Numbered from the stretch's first letter, positions 46,921 through 59,423 are shown. The stretch: 64,000 nt of DNA from Dastarcus helophoroides (GCA_028583605.1 CM053331.1:33877818-33941817); one strand, 5' to 3'. The notes: generated by a model not told the origin, from the letters alone. A program made the numbers and translations.

Positions 46921-47617
46921 AAAATTACGACGAAGCACCAATATTATGGTGGCGAAATTAACGATGACGTTTACCTATTTATTAATAGGTGAACATTGGA
47001 CAAAATCGCACGTTTTGTAGAATTTGTTGTAAAAGAAGGGGAAAGAATTTTATATGATTCGAAAGATGCTGGTGTCATAGATATATAGAAAAACGAACCA
47101 TGGTTAAAGTGGACATAATTACTCGATGTCAGACTGCAACTTAATTATTTGGATCGTTTACTAACGTGCAAAGCGTCTCTAGATAATGCGACAGCTGCGG
47201 CACAATTATACAAGCCTAACCAAATCTGATTTCTACTACAGAGCAGGAGGGAAATAGGAAGAGAGACAAAGAAACAAAGAGAGCCAGAGTATCAAAATTT
47301 TTAAAAAGACTACCTCTTCAAATAGTTCCAAATTTTCAAACAAATCGATTCTTCATAAAAATCAAAATTTCGACAAAAAAATTAGAAATTTGTTTCAAAA
47401 AGGCTTAACTTTTCAAAGAAGTTAAATTTCTCAACAAACGATGCACGGTTTTTCAAAAAAATAAAATTTACAAAAAAGTTGTATCGAGGCGAAAAAAATA
47501 TGAAAAAATAAAGTCGAAATTTAAAAAAGTTCCCAGTTTTATTTTCACAAATTTGATCCTAATCTTGAAACTTTGACGTTAAAAACACAGTTTCGATTTT
47601 TATTTCCCAAAATTTTG
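46921..47617. other. Single-copy then A-rich DNA, no gene seen
   Basis: 46921-47290 is not repeated here; from about 47300 A-rich repeat phrases resume. No supportable ORF. Confidence 0.4.
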
Positions 47618-47652
47618 AAATATAGAACTTGTCCCCTGAAACCAAGAAAGTG
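47618..47652 (-). mobile_element. PLE end fragment
   Basis: TGAAATATAGAACTTGTCCC and the following CTGAAACCAAGAAAG match the inverted PLE end, then stop. Confidence 0.7.
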
Positions 47653-47686
47653 TTACTTGAAATGTAACCTAAAAGTGTAATATAAC

Positions 47687-47740
47687 CAGTGGCGACTCGC
47701 ACATAGCCACTGTGGAACTGCAGCACCCCTTTTCACTTTG
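47687..47740. mobile_element. Single hAT-type terminus
   Basis: CAGTGGCGACTCGC followed by CCACTGTGGAACTGCAGCACCCC matches the terminus of hAT element 1, closest to its right end read inwards. No matching opposite end or 8-bp duplication was found nearby, so this is a truncated copy or one with an unrecognised far end. Confidence 0.65.
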
Positions 47741-47955
47741 AAGTTTTTCCTCGAAATTTATGCCTTTTCTGATTTGGTACCTCAAATTTTGTTATAGTTT
47801 TAAACTTCCTTTGATTTGTGTTTGTAGACATTTCAAGCTTCACAAAGTTGCATCTTCAAGTTTAATATATTTTTAATTTTGATGAAAAACTGGAAATTTT
47901 TGTACAACTTTCGAAGAAAAAAATCAAAATTTCGAGAATGAGGTTGTAATTAGGA

Positions 47956-48125
47956 TTCAAAAATTGAAATACAGAACTTGTCCCCTGAAACCAAGAAAGA
48001 TTAAAAAACACAACAAACGTTGCTTTAACTCGTTTCGACACCCAAGCTGTCTTCTTCTTGGTTTCAGGGGACAAGTTCTGTATTTCAATTGTTGAAGATA
48101 ACCAAGGACCACTCCGTTCCACCAA
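47956..48125. mobile_element. Palindromic PLE mini-element with central deletion
   Basis: Inverted end (47956-48055), then, after a deletion that removes the direct ribozyme, the direct end from CTTGGTTTCAGGGG to CCGTTCCACCA. The short frame across it is not a gene. Confidence 0.85.
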
Positions 48126-48448
48126 CAAAAATGTCATTAGAATAAAAAACCCAACACTTCTATCAAAATATTAAAATGTTGAAAAAATAATTAATATTAT
48201 TAAAAAAATTCTAAATTCAAGTTTTTTACAGATTAACATTTCTCTAAAAGAAATCGAGTATTAAGTTTTTACTTGAAATTTCAATTTTCAATTTTCTGTA
48301 CAGGAATTTCAAGTTTTTCCTGAAAATTTCAATTATTGCTACCAAATTTTGATTTTCTTTACAAAATTTGGACTTTGTACAAAAATTTTTTTCTCCTAAC
48401 ACTTTATGCGAAGAAAATTTCTCGAAACTTTGACCTTTTTCTTCAAGT

Positions 48449-48526
48449 TTGATGGAACGGACTGGTCCTTGGTTATCTCCAAAAATTGAAATATAGAACT
48501 TGTCCCATGACAAGTTCTGTATTCCA
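48449..48526. mobile_element. Very short palindromic PLE remnant
   Basis: Inverted terminus GATGGAACGGACTGGTCCTT through AACTTGTCCC, followed immediately by ACAAGTTCTGTATT in direct orientation; everything internal is lost. Confidence 0.8.
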
Positions 48527-48715
48527 ACTTTTTCTTCAAATTTTATCATAAATATTGTTTGCGGACATTTAAACTTTTTCGGTTATACTTGAAGAAATTC
48601 GAATTTTTTCGTAATTTGTTTTAGAAATTTCAAGTATTTTTACAACGTTTCAACATTTTAAAGTTATTATTTTGCAGTTCTGTTAAAAATGGATATTATA
48701 AACAAATTTCAACAA

Positions 48716-48825
48716 TTTCTAGACAAAATTGAAATTTCTAGACAAAATTGAAATTTCTAGACAAAATTAAAATTTCTAGAAAAAATTGAAATTTCTAGAC
48801 AAAATTGAAATTTCCAAAAAAAAAG
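48716..48825 (+). repeat. ~19-bp tandem repeat
   Basis: Five copies of AAATTTCTAGACAAAATTG with minor changes. Confidence 0.9.
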
Positions 48826-49385
48826 TCAAATTTTTAAGAAAATAATCGAAATTTCAAGCAGAAAAACCTCGAAACTTCTAAAAAAATGTCAACATGTTGA
48901 GAAACAAAACTAAACAACTTTTTCACATTTCAATATTCTTAAAAAAAAATGAAATAACAAAGTTCTCTAATTTTTTTCTTGAAATTTCAAATGTCTAATC
49001 ATCGCAGTTATCAGCGCCATAAAAATTTGCATTAATTACAGAAAAAAGTGTGTATATCTGAAAATAGACATTTTTTTTTAATTTTCAATTATAACGCAAG
49101 AAAAATAAAAATGACTTAATTTGTTCTATTGACTGTTTACTGCTCTTGGCTGATTTTTTTGGCAAATTTCGACTTCATCTAAAAAATTCTTATTTTTCTA
49201 AACTTTTTACCTATTTTTTAAAGTCAAATTTTGAATAGATATATTTCGACTTTTTGAATACTTCGACTCTTTCAAAAGGTCGATTTTTAAAATTTCGACT
49301 CTTTTCCAAAATCTTGTCTCTTGAAGCTACGCATTTTTTGTAAAATTCAGGTCTTATTTAAAAAGTTTTGATTTTTTTAAGAACT
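48826..49385. other. A/T-rich spacer, no gene seen
   Basis: Degenerate repeat phrases, with no clear period and no ORF of note. Confidence 0.4.
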
Positions 49386-49462
49386 TTGACTGTTTTTTTT
49401 TAATTTCGACTGTTTTTTTAATTTCGACTGTTTTTTTAATTTCGACTGTTTTTTTCAACTCC
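49386..49462 (+). repeat. ~19-bp tandem repeat
   Basis: Four copies of TTTTTTTAATTTCGACTG with small variation in T-run length. Confidence 0.85.
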
Positions 49463-50273
49463 GACTTTTTTGAAACTTTCCATTTCATGCAAATTTTAAT
49501 TTCCTTGAAATTCTTTGAAAGAAATTAAAAGCTTTTTTATAGAAAAAGCGGCCATTTTGAAAAAACTAGGAATATTATAAACTGATTTAAAAACAAATGT
49601 TTGAAAAATCCACAAACTATGAAATTAAATTTTTGGTGAGAAGTAGAAAATTTTGTAAAAAATCGTAATTTTGAAAACGAAATAAAGAAAAACATAAATT
49701 TCAAAAACAGACTCATTTAGGGACTTCCTCAGGGAAGAAAGTTAATGTTTTGAGAAAAAAATCGAAATTTCGGAAAAGAAATAAAGAAAAACATAAATTT
49801 CAAGAACAAGCTCATTTAGGGACTTCATCACAGAGGAAAGTTAACGTTTTCAAAAAAAAATCGAAATTTTGGAAAATAAATAAATAAAAACATAAATTTC
49901 AAGTACAGCTTCATTTAGTGACTTCCTCAGAGAAGAAGGTTCAGAAAAAATCAAAATTTTGGAAAAAAAATAAAGAAAAACATACATTTCAAGAACAGGC
50001 TTATTTAGGGATATTCTCAAAGAAAAAAGTTAATGTTTTCAGAAAAAAATCGAAATTTTAAAAAAGAAATAAAGAAAAACATAAATTTCAACAGCAGGCT
50101 CATTTAGGGACTTCCTCAGAAAGGAAAATTAATGTTTTCAGAAAAAAATCGAAATTTTGGAAAAGAAATAAAGAAAAACATACATTTCAAGAACAGCTTC
50201 ATTAAGGGACTTCCTCAGAGAAGAAAGTTCAGGAAAAATCGAAATTTTGGAAAAGAAATAAAGAAAAACATAC

Positions 50274-50646
50274 TGTAACGCAATGTAAATAGATGTAATA
50301 GAATTTAGAATAGAATTGTATAATTTAGTAAATAAAAAAAGTTTCTAGAAGGATCTGATAAGGGGAAAGCGGCCGCGATAACGAAACAAATGGCAGATAA
50401 GCGTTCCAGAAATTTCGGCAAACGATAAGCCTTATCTGCCCAAAAGTTCTAGAAACCGAGGGCCAAAACTATAAAAAGGCGGTCAGCTTTCCCCCGAGTT
50501 AGTCAGTTTGAAGTCAGTGTAATTAGTGGGTTAGCAATTAGTAAATAATTAGTGAGTTACTGTTCAGTTGAACTGTGCCGAGATAATTTGGTAATAAAGT
50601 GGTGTAATTCACACGTGTAATCAATCGAACCGATAAGCCCGTAACA
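50274..50646 (+). mobile_element. Solo LTR, 373 bp
   Basis: It begins TGTAACGC and ends CCCGTAACA, so it has TG...CA ends, flanked by ATAC on both sides (50270-50273 and 50647-50650). It carries a TATAAAA box at 50470, a TCAGT initiator at 50503, as in many arthropod promoters, and AATAAA at 50593. The 4-bp duplication suits a Gypsy-type element. It lies inside one satellite unit, which resumes after it. No internal region is present, so it most likely arose by LTR-LTR recombination. Confidence 0.88.
50470..50507 (+). promoter_or_regulatory. LTR core promoter (TATA box and initiator)
   Basis: TATAAAAAGG at 50470 and TCAGT at 50503, about 35 bp apart, within the solo LTR. Confidence 0.6.
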
Positions 50647-51975
50647 ATACGTTTCAAGAACAGACTCATTTAGGGATATTCTCAAAGAAGAAAGTTAATG
50701 TTTTCAGAAAAAAATCGAAATTTCAAAAAAGAAATAAAGAAAAACATAAATTTCAAGAACATACTCATATGGGGACCTTCTCAGAGAAGAAAGTTAATAT
50801 TTTTAGAAAAAAGCCGAAATTTTGGAAAAGAAATAAAGAAAAACATAAATTTAAAGAACAAACTCATTTAGGGACTTTCTCAAAGAAGAAAGTTAATGTT
50901 TTCAGAAAAAAATCGAAATTTTGGAAATAAAATAAAAAAACATAAATTTCGGAAAAGAAATAAAGAAAAACATAAATTTCAAGAACTAGGAACTTCCTCA
51001 GAGAAGAAAATTTAGAAAAATACGAAATTTTGGAAAAGAAATAAAAAAAAACATATATTTCAAGAACATACTCATATGGGGACTTCCTCGGAGAAGAAAG
51101 TTAATATTTTTAGAAAAAAATCGAAATTTTTGAAAAAAATAAAGAAAAATTTAAATTTCAAGAGAAAACTCATTTAGGGACTTTCTCAGAAAAGAAAGTT
51201 AATGTTTTCACAAAAAAATCGAAATTTTGAAAAATAAATAAAGAAAAACATAAATTTTAAGCACAGAATTATTTGAGGACTTCCTCAGAGAAGAAAGTTA
51301 ACTTTTTTAGAAAAAAAATCGAAATTTTTCAAAAAAAAAATAAAGAAGAACTTACATTTCAAAAACAGACTCATTTAGGAACTTTCTCAGAGAAGAGAGT
51401 TAATGTTTTCAGAAAAAAATCCAAATTTTGAAACTTCGATAAAAAATTGTTAGAGAAAAAGTGAAAAACATAAATTTCGGAAAAGAAATAAGAAAAACAT
51501 AAATTTCAAGAGCAAACTCATTTAGGGACTTTTTCAAAGAAGAAAGTTGATGTTTTCAGAAAAAAATCGAAATTTTTGAAAAAGAAATAAAGAAGAACAT
51601 AAATTTCAAGAACTTTAGGGACTTTTTTAGAGAAGAAAGATAATGTTTTCAAAAAAAAATCGAAATTTCAAAAAAGAAATAAAGAAGAACATAAATTTCA
51701 AGAACAGGCTTATTTAGGACTTCCTCAGAGAAGAAAGTTAATATTTTTAGAAAAAAATCGAAATTTTTCAAAAAAAAATCGAAATTTTTCAAAAAAAAAT
51801 AAAGAAAAATTTAAATTTCAAGAGCAAACTCATTTAGGGACTTCTTCAGAGAAGAAAGTTAATGTTTTCAGAAAAAAATCGAAATTTTGGAAAAGAAATA
51901 AAAAAAAAACTTTAATTTCAAGAACAGGCTCATTTAGGGATTTCCTCAGAGAGGAAAGTTAAAGTTTTCGGTTTT

Positions 51976-52967
51976 TCTCGTATACTAACGATAATTTACG
52001 ACGCCATGGACCCATGGTTTTAGTTGAACAATTTTTAGTTATACAATTATACCTGTCCAACAGGGCAGATTAACAAAGATGTAACGTCACTTCTGACCCA
52101 GAACTCTCGTGTGGTATCTACTTCAGTTTACATTCAGCTTAAGGCAGAGTGAATCAAACTGTTGACATTTGTTTCCATAGCGTACTCAGCTAATTTTCCA
52201 TTAGTCGTTGATGTCTTATGATGTACGTTTTCGCCGTCACAGCTTCCTGATTATTCAACTTGATAAAAAAATTATAGTAACTATTTTTATTCTAAATTTC
52301 ATTATCTTTCATAACAATATAAAATAAAGAGAATGTTCGAATTAAAAAACTGTTACTTTGTTATTAAACACAAAATTGTTTTTTTGTACACCACAATTAG
52401 CTTTTAAAAAATAAACAACTTTGCTAATCTAAACAAGATTGTTTCTTTAGTAATAAGAAAGTTAGCAATAGTGCCGAGTTTATTTAGAACATCCTGTATA
52501 ATCTAAAAGATACCCAAAGCAAATATTTATACATATACTTACAGAAGAGCCCTATTGGAAGCAAAATAATTGTCACCAACTTACCTGAAAAAAAAAACAA
52601 ATAAAAAAAGTGGTACAGATTTATTTAAAAAATGTATAATAATGTTTTCAATACGTTCCAGCGGGACATTGTAAATTGGGAATAATCTCTAAAAACGGGA
52701 GCCAAAATGTCTGAAACAACGAAGGTTTTCTTTATCGACCATTCGTATTCTCTTCCCCTTTGGAAAGAAATTTATGTCATGTTTACGAAAGAAACTAAAA
52801 TATAGTTATGACCCATTTCGGAACAGTTGATTTCCTCCATTCTCTCTTCCGCATTTTGGCCCCCTTATAATTTATCTGATCAACAATGGACGCGAAAACA
52901 ATCCATATTTTAATTTAATTTCCCCAAATTATTACTTCACAAACTCCTCCCTTAGATACACTTAACG
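51976..52967. other. Single-copy AT-rich DNA, no gene seen
   Basis: No repeat or convincing ORF. Confidence 0.4.
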
Positions 52968-53224
52968 ATTGAAATACAAATCTTGTTCTCTGAAACCAAG
53001 AAAGATTAAAAAACACAACAAAGGTTGCTCTAACTCGTTTTGATAGCCAAGCTTCAGAGAGACACTTTAGTTAGTTAGTTAGTTAGTATCTCTCTGAAGA
53101 TGATAACTTGGCTATCGAAACGCGTTGGAACAACCTTTGTTGTGTTTTTTAATCTTTCTTGGTTTCAGGGGACAAGATTTGTATTTCAATTTTTAAAGAT
53201 AACCAAGGACCAGTCCGCTCCACC
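52968..53224. mobile_element. Palindromic PLE mini-element with TTAG run at the centre
   Basis: Inverted end (52968-53060), a central TTAGTTAGTTAGTTAGTTAG run, then the direct end (53089-53224) finishing GGACCAGTCCGCTCCACC. The plus-strand core is kept (CTGAAGA at about 53094, GATAAC/GCTATC hairpin, GAAA), but stem I is weakened (GGAA for AGAG). Confidence 0.85.
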
Positions 53225-55324
53225 GAAATGACATATATCGCTTGATATATATCATGCCAACCCCGGTTTATGTAGTATAGTTCGACACATGTTCTAATTT
53301 CAACAGTATATATACTGTCAACATTGGAGCATGCTGGTAACGCGTGATGGTAACCCCTGATGTTGACGCGTGATGGTAAGGCGTACACACGTGTTGGGAG
53401 TTGCCACCACTTGTAAAATTTATACCAAGAATAGGCCAAACACCAGAGACACCAACACGTAAAAATATCAAATTCAAAAATCTGTCAATCTGAGTAGTAA
53501 TCTAATCAAGTCTGTCTTCAGGAATGGTCAAAAATTTAGTGTAAAGTAAAGCTTTAAGGTTGATATTTATTAATCCATTTCAACCACGCACCACAAAGTA
53601 TCGACAGTTGCCTATACAAAACTTGGCACCTTGACTTACCCTCCAGCAACTAATATCATCTGCATGTCTCATCGGGAAGCAGTATTTTCCAAAATCAACT
53701 CCAACAGTGTCCCAATTCCGGGCGATAGTGTTAAGCTATGAGGATATCGTAGGCCATCTGCCTACATTTTTGAGAACTTCCGCCCCACGCTCTTCCGTAT
53801 AATCCTTTTTGAGATAAACAGCTTAAGCGGTGATGTTTACGTCTCGTGTTATTTTGGAATCGATGCAACAGACAATGTTTTGTTTTGGTTTACTGAAAGT
53901 GGACCACATTGACGTGCGTCGCTCATTTTAGAGATTTTACTGTTCTGTTTCCAATAAAACCCCCTTAAAATAGAAAACGTATTGTTTTATATTTGTGATT
54001 TTTCGATGGTCGCTTACTGAAACGTTACTTCGAGCCAATTAACCTTCGCTGCGTTGCTAAAAATATTGTTGTTATATTGCCGCAATTACGGGAAATGGAA
54101 CGCGAAATTTGGACCAACTGTGATGAGGTTAGAGTTTTCTGGTGCGTAATAACGTAATTTACTTTTCAATCACATCATATATTTTACACAACATTAACAC
54201 TATACCTACTTACTTAACCAATGTCTGTGCACAGAGTTCGTGCAGATTGCAGAATGATGTTTTGTTCAAATTCGTCGATACGATTATGTGTCTATTTAAA
54301 ATAAAAACTCTTTCAGAGTATTTCACTTAAGAAAAAAATTGAATCGTCTACGTCGTAACTTTAAAGATCTTCACCAATCAAAATTTCGCTGTTATTAGCC
54401 TCCATTTTGAGTAATTTACATTCCGGATTTTCAAAGGTTGATTAACGACCCCCCCAATATGTGTTCGATTTGATTAATGATCGCCAATCGCTTTACTTCG
54501 CTAAAACTAACGTTTTCATTTTTATTGTTCGATAAGTCATTTTTATCGCCGGTTGAGTTGCCAAAAATAACCAACCGAATATCGTTCTTCGGATATTTTG
54601 TAAATGTCTTATTCGTGTTAAACATCGATGTTTAATGGGGCCGATACAAAACGCCCAACATGCCACGGATAACGGCTGCACAATGGTCTACTATTTGACT
54701 GTTAATTCTCTAATGACTTCGATGGTGCAATTATCGAAGCTTTACGCCATAAATCAGTGTATTCTAAATCGATTCTATAATCTGTATTCGGCGTCATTTA
54801 CCGATATTTACCGCGATTTATGTATAATAATTGCGCCAGATAACGCAGATCGGTGGAAAATAAGCCTTTCAAATTGCCCATGGTGTGTTTCTATTGAGTG
54901 GAAAACAGAGAAATGGTTTGGAGTTGGCTGCGGAACAAAATCCGGCTAAATACTAAAACCAAACTAGGCTTTATTGAACACTTTTTTTTTTAATTAGACT
55001 CAAAAATAAATCTACCAAAATTTAGCAGAAACTGTCTTCTAAATGTCAGTAATATAGAAATTTCCTTTTTTAATTTTGATTTTTCTCCTAAAAATATTGA
55101 TCATACACATTTGAGTGTTACTCGAAATTTCAACTTTTTCGAAGAAAAAATAGGTTTTTTTAAATTTCGAGTTTTATTACTCAAATTTCGATCTCTTTTT
55201 TTGGTATTTCGACTTTTCCTTTAAAAAAACTTTTTATGGAACTTCTCGTCTTTTTTCTGGAAATGTCGAACTCTTTTCGTAAATTTCAGTTTTGTTAATC
55301 TAAATGTAGTTTTCTATAAGTTTA
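53225..55324. other. Single-copy DNA, no gene seen
   Basis: 53335-53395 holds repeated GGTAACGCGTGATGGTAA-like phrases. 53500-54960 is of more balanced composition and not repeated in the window. The plus-strand frame at 54635-54949 has no recognisable domain. From 54960, T-rich phrases return. Confidence 0.4.
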
Positions 55325-55332
55325 ACTTACAT
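55325..55332. repeat. hAT target-site duplication, left (element 2)
   Basis: ACTTACAT before the terminus CAGGCACGTAGCC; the same 8-mer follows the right terminus. Confidence 0.9.
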
Positions 55333-58300
55333 CAGGCACGTAGCCAGGGGGGGGGTCCAAGGGGTCCGGACCCTCCCCGAAATGAATATTCCCCAAAAAA
55401 TTTACGATGATACGAATTGAAATATCAGTAGAAAAACCGCTGATTGTATATTTAAGCATGTAAATAATTTTCGAAATTGCCAACTATTGAGCTTATGATA
55501 AGCAAAATAGCCATGTAGACATTTTAATAAAAATTGGCAATGAGCTCAAGCCTTCCCAATACATGCACTAACCCTTTCACAATTTAATATTGACACTTAG
55601 CAGTAGGATACGTTCAGTAATTTCAATTTTTTATTATCTAAAATTTCGACATTCTTGACATATGTATGCATGGAGTAGAATTTTCGAGAAAAAAGTCGAA
55701 ATTTTGAGTTTAAAGTCGACATTTTACAAATTGATTAAAAAAAATATATTTTATATTTAGAAATTTCGACATTTTACAAAAGCGTAAAAAGGACACTGAT
55801 TATAAAATAAAATGTTTAGGGATTTCGACTTTTTTTGTCAAAAATTCGGTTTTTTTAAATTTCGATTTTTTTCTCGAAATTTCGGCTTTAAAATCGAAAT
55901 TTCGACTTTTTTTTTCAAATATTCGACTTTTTTCTCGACATTTCTACTTTTTTTTTTTTAAATTCCGAGACTAATGTCGAAATTTCGACTTTAATATCGA
56001 AATTATTTTCGAATAAGTCAAAATTTCTACACTATGATCAAATTAGGCAGATGACAGTTGCGTCCCACCACTCCTCTTTCCCAACAATCTTGACAGTTTG
56101 TAGTAGGGTGCGTTCAATAATTGCTATTTTTAGTTAGCAAATTTTGATCTTTTTTTTTTAGAAATTTCGAGATGAAAGTTGAAAATTCGAGAAAAAAATC
56201 GAAACTTCGTGATTAAGATGAAAATTTCGAAAAAAAAGTCGGAATTTGAAAAAAAAAAAGTCGAAATTTCGAGAAAAAGGTAGAAATTTCGAGAAAAAAG
56301 TCGAAGTTTGAGAAAAATAGTAGACATTTTGAGTTTAAAGCCGAAATTTCGAGAAAAATGTCGAAATTTCGATATTAAGGTTAAAATTTTGAGAAAAAAG
56401 TCGATATTTGAGAAAAAACTCTAAAATTGAGAAAAAAAAACGAAATTTCGAGAAAAAAGTCGAACTTTTTAGATTAAGGCCGAAATTTTGAGAAAAAAGT
56501 CGAAATTTGAAAATAACGTCGAAATTTCGAAATATTTCGAGCAAAAATTTGAAATTTGAGAATAACGTCGAAATTTCGAAATATTTCGAGCAAAAAGACG
56601 AAATTTCGAGAAAAAAAGTCGAAATTTTGATATTAAGGTTAAAATTTCGAGAAAAAAGTCGATATTTGGGAAAAAAGTCCAAAATTGAGAAAAAAAAGCG
56701 AAATTTCGAGAAAACAGTCGAACTTTGCGAAAAAAATCGAAATTTTGATAAAGAAAGGTCGAAATTTCAATAAAAAAATGTCAAAATTTTGAGTATAAAG
56801 TCGAAATTTTGAGAGAAATGTCGAAATTTCTATTTTAAGGTCAACATTTTGAGAAAAAAGTCGATATTTGAGAAAAAGTCGAAAATTGAGAAAAAAAAGA
56901 CGAAATTTCGAGAAAAAAGTCGAACTTTGCGAAAAAATCGAAATTTTGATAAAGAAAGGTCGAAATTTCGATAAAAAAATCGCAAAATTTTGAGTATAAA
57001 GTCGAAATTTTGAGAGAAATGTCGAAATTTCTATATTAAGGTCAAAATTTTGAGAAAAAAGTCGATATTTGAGAAAAAAGTCGAAAATTGAGAAAAAAAA
57101 GATGAAATTTCGAGAAAAAATTCGAACTTTTCAGATTAAGGTCGAAATTTCGAGAAAACAGTCGAAATTTCGAGAAAAGTCGAATTTTCTAGAAAAAAAA
57201 GTCGCAGTTTGAGAAAAAAGTCGAAATTTCTAGAAAAATAATCGACATTTTGAGTTTAAAACCTAAATTTCGAGAAAAATGTCGAAATTTTGATATTAAG
57301 GTTAAATTTTTGAGAAAAAAGTCGATATTTGAGAAAAAAGTCTAAAATTAAGAAAAAAAACAAAATTTCGAGAAAAAAGTTAAACTTTTCAGATTAAAGC
57401 CGAAATTTCGACTTTTTGTCGAAATTTCAAAATATTTCGAGCAAAAATTCGAAATTTAAGAACGTCGAAATTTCGAAATATTTCGAGCAAAAAGACGAAA
57501 TTTCGAAAAAAAAGTCGGCATTTGCGAAAAAAGTTCAAAGTTCGATAAAAAAAGGTCGAAATTTTGAGTATAAAGTCGAAATTTTGAGAGAAATGTCGAA
57601 ATTTCGATATTAAGGCCAAAATTTCGAGAAAGAAGTCGAAATTTAAGAAAAAAAAAACGAAATTTCGAGAAAAAGTCGAAATTTTAAGAAATAAACTCGA
57701 AATTTAAGAAAAAAATCTAAATTTCGAGAAAAAAGTCGAAATTTCGGGATTAAAATCGAAATTTGAGAAAAAAAAGTTGAAATTTCTTAAAATGACATAC
57801 ATTTTTTAATCGATGTCTCTTCTACGCCTTTGTAACATTTCGAAAAAGTTGAAATTTTCAGAAAAAAGTCGAATTTTGAGAAAAAAGTCGAAATTTCTAA
57901 AGATAACATTTTTTTAAATCGATTTCCTTTCTGCGCCTTTGTAGCATTTTCAAAAAGTTCAAATTTCGCAAAAAAGATCGAAATGTCAAAAAAAATCAAA
58001 ATTTTGGGAAAAAAGTCGAAATTTAAGAAAAAAGTCGAAATTTCGAGAAAAAAGTCGAAATTTCGGGCTTAAAATCGAAGTTTGGAAAAAAAGTCGAAAT
58101 TTCTAAAGATAACATGTTTTTTAATCGATGTCCTTTCTACGCCTTTGTAACATTTCGAAAAAGTTGAAATTTTCTGGAAAAGTCGAATTTTGAGAAAAAG
58201 TTCGAAATTTAAGAAAAATGTCGAAATTTTGAGAAAAAAAAAAGTCGAAATGTTGAGTTTAAAGTCGACATTTCGAGAAAAAAGTCGAAATTTGAGAAAA

Positions 58301-59251
58301 ACTTCGAAATATCGACAAAAAAGAAGAAATTTAGAAATATTTCGAGAAAAATGTCGAAATTTGAGAAACAAAAACAAAGTTTCGACAAAAATTTTGAAAT
58401 TTCCAGAAAAAATCGAAATTTGAGAAAAAAAGTCAAAATTTCGAGAAAAAAGTCGAAGTTTTGAGAAGAAAAGTTGAAATTTAAGAAAAAAATCGAAATT
58501 TCAGGAAAAAAGTCGAAATTTCGAGCTTAAAATCGAAATATGAGAAAAAAAGTCGAAATTTCTAAAAATAGCATTTTTTTAAATCGATTTCCTGTCTGCG
58601 TCTTTGTAACATTTCCAAAAAATTCAAATTTTGCGAATAAGGTCGAAATATCAAGAAAAAAGTCAAAATTTTGAGAAAAAAAGTCGAAGTTTGAGAAAAA
58701 AATCGATATTTCTAAACACAACATTTTTTTTAAATCGATGTCCTTTCCTACGCCTTTGTAAGATTTTCGATTTAAAAATTGACATTTCAACTTTTTTTTT
58801 AGAAATTTCGACTTTAAACACCAAATTTCGACGTTTTTTTTCGAAATTTTCACATTAAAGTCGAAATTTTGACTTTAATCTCGGGATTTAAAGAAGAAAA
58901 AGTCAACATTCCGTGATAATTTTTTTTCAAATTGATGTTCTTTCTATTCTCTTGTAGTTTTTACTTCAAAAAAAAGTCGATTCTTGATCGGTGGTAAGTT
59001 AAATACGTAAACTCAAAATAGATATTAGGAAATTTTTCCTTGGTAAGTTTTACGTTTTTATTTGTCAAATTTATATAATGTTAAGGTCACTAGATTTTAT
59101 TCTTCACTTTTACTAATTAACAAAATGAAAAAAAAATTAAATAAAAGAAACAAATACGTAAAAGTAATTGATGTATGTTGTCATATTTTCTGAAGAGTGG
59201 GAGGGGGAGGAGTTGGACCCCCTCCGAACGAAAATCCTGGCTACGTGCCTG
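55333..59251. mobile_element. hAT-type non-autonomous element 2
   Basis: Inverted termini CAGGCACGTAGCCAGG (left) and CCTGGCTACGTGCCTG (right), 16 bp perfect, with ACTTACAT duplicated on both sides: CA...TG ends with an 8-bp TSD as expected for hAT. Sub-terminal G- and C-rich tracts (GGGTCCAAGGGGTCC and GTTGGACCCCCTCC) are also roughly inverted. No transposase is present. The interior from about 55680 to 58980 is an array of 18-20 bp units, GTCGAAATTTCGAGAAAAAA and variants, with longer sub-repeats containing TTTCTACGCCTTTGTAACAT. Confidence 0.88.
55980..58900 (+). repeat. 18-20 bp AAATTTCGA array inside hAT element 2
   Basis: More than a hundred drifting copies of GTCGAAATTTCGAGAAAAAA. Longer units are superimposed: the segment TCGAT(G/T)TCCTTTCT(A/G)CGCCTTTGTA occurs near 57815, 57925, 58125, 58585 and 58735. 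The K/N/F-rich frames on both strands are by-products. Confidence 0.92.
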
Positions 59252-59259
59252 ACTTACAT
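59252..59259. repeat. hAT target-site duplication, right (element 2)
   Basis: ACTTACAT after ...ACGTGCCTG; equals 55325-55332. Confidence 0.9.
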
Positions 59260-59423
59260 ATAACTTCAATTAGAACCTTCAGTTTCTCTTTAAATAAATT
59301 TTTGGAGAAATTTCGAGATCGTAAATTATAATGTGCTTTAGAAAAAATTACTTGTCAAAATTTTGTTTCTTTTTATTTCGATTTTCTCGGCATTTATTTT
59401 TTTTGACAATTATATATTTAAAC

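Larger units (their letters stand above)
49650..51975. repeat. ~100-bp A-rich satellite, over 20 copies
   Basis: Units contain AAATAAAGAAAAACATAAAT, TTCAAGAACAGACTCATTTA, GGGACTTCCTCAGAGAAGAA and AGTTAATGTTTTCAGAAAAA. The landmark CTCATTTAGGG recurs about every 100 bp (49712, 49811, 49911 and so on). The array is split by the solo LTR at 50274-50646. Confidence 0.92.

Noticed and set aside
48716..48825. Regular short repeats considered as a CRISPR array
   Set aside because: The repeats are contiguous ~19-bp units without unique spacers, in a eukaryotic repeat context with no cas genes. The ~100-bp array at 49650 was rejected for the same reason.
54635..54949. 104-codon plus-strand frame
   Set aside because: No recognisable domain or splice context. 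The balanced composition makes it worth conservation testing but not a gene call.
56130..58858. Many overlapping Lys/Asn/Phe-rich open frames on both strands
   Set aside because: They follow the 18-20 bp tandem repeat, occur in several frames at once and have no domain or codon signal. The same applies to similar frames at 469-820, 11729-13527, 14125-15023, 36437-36819 and 39576-40243.
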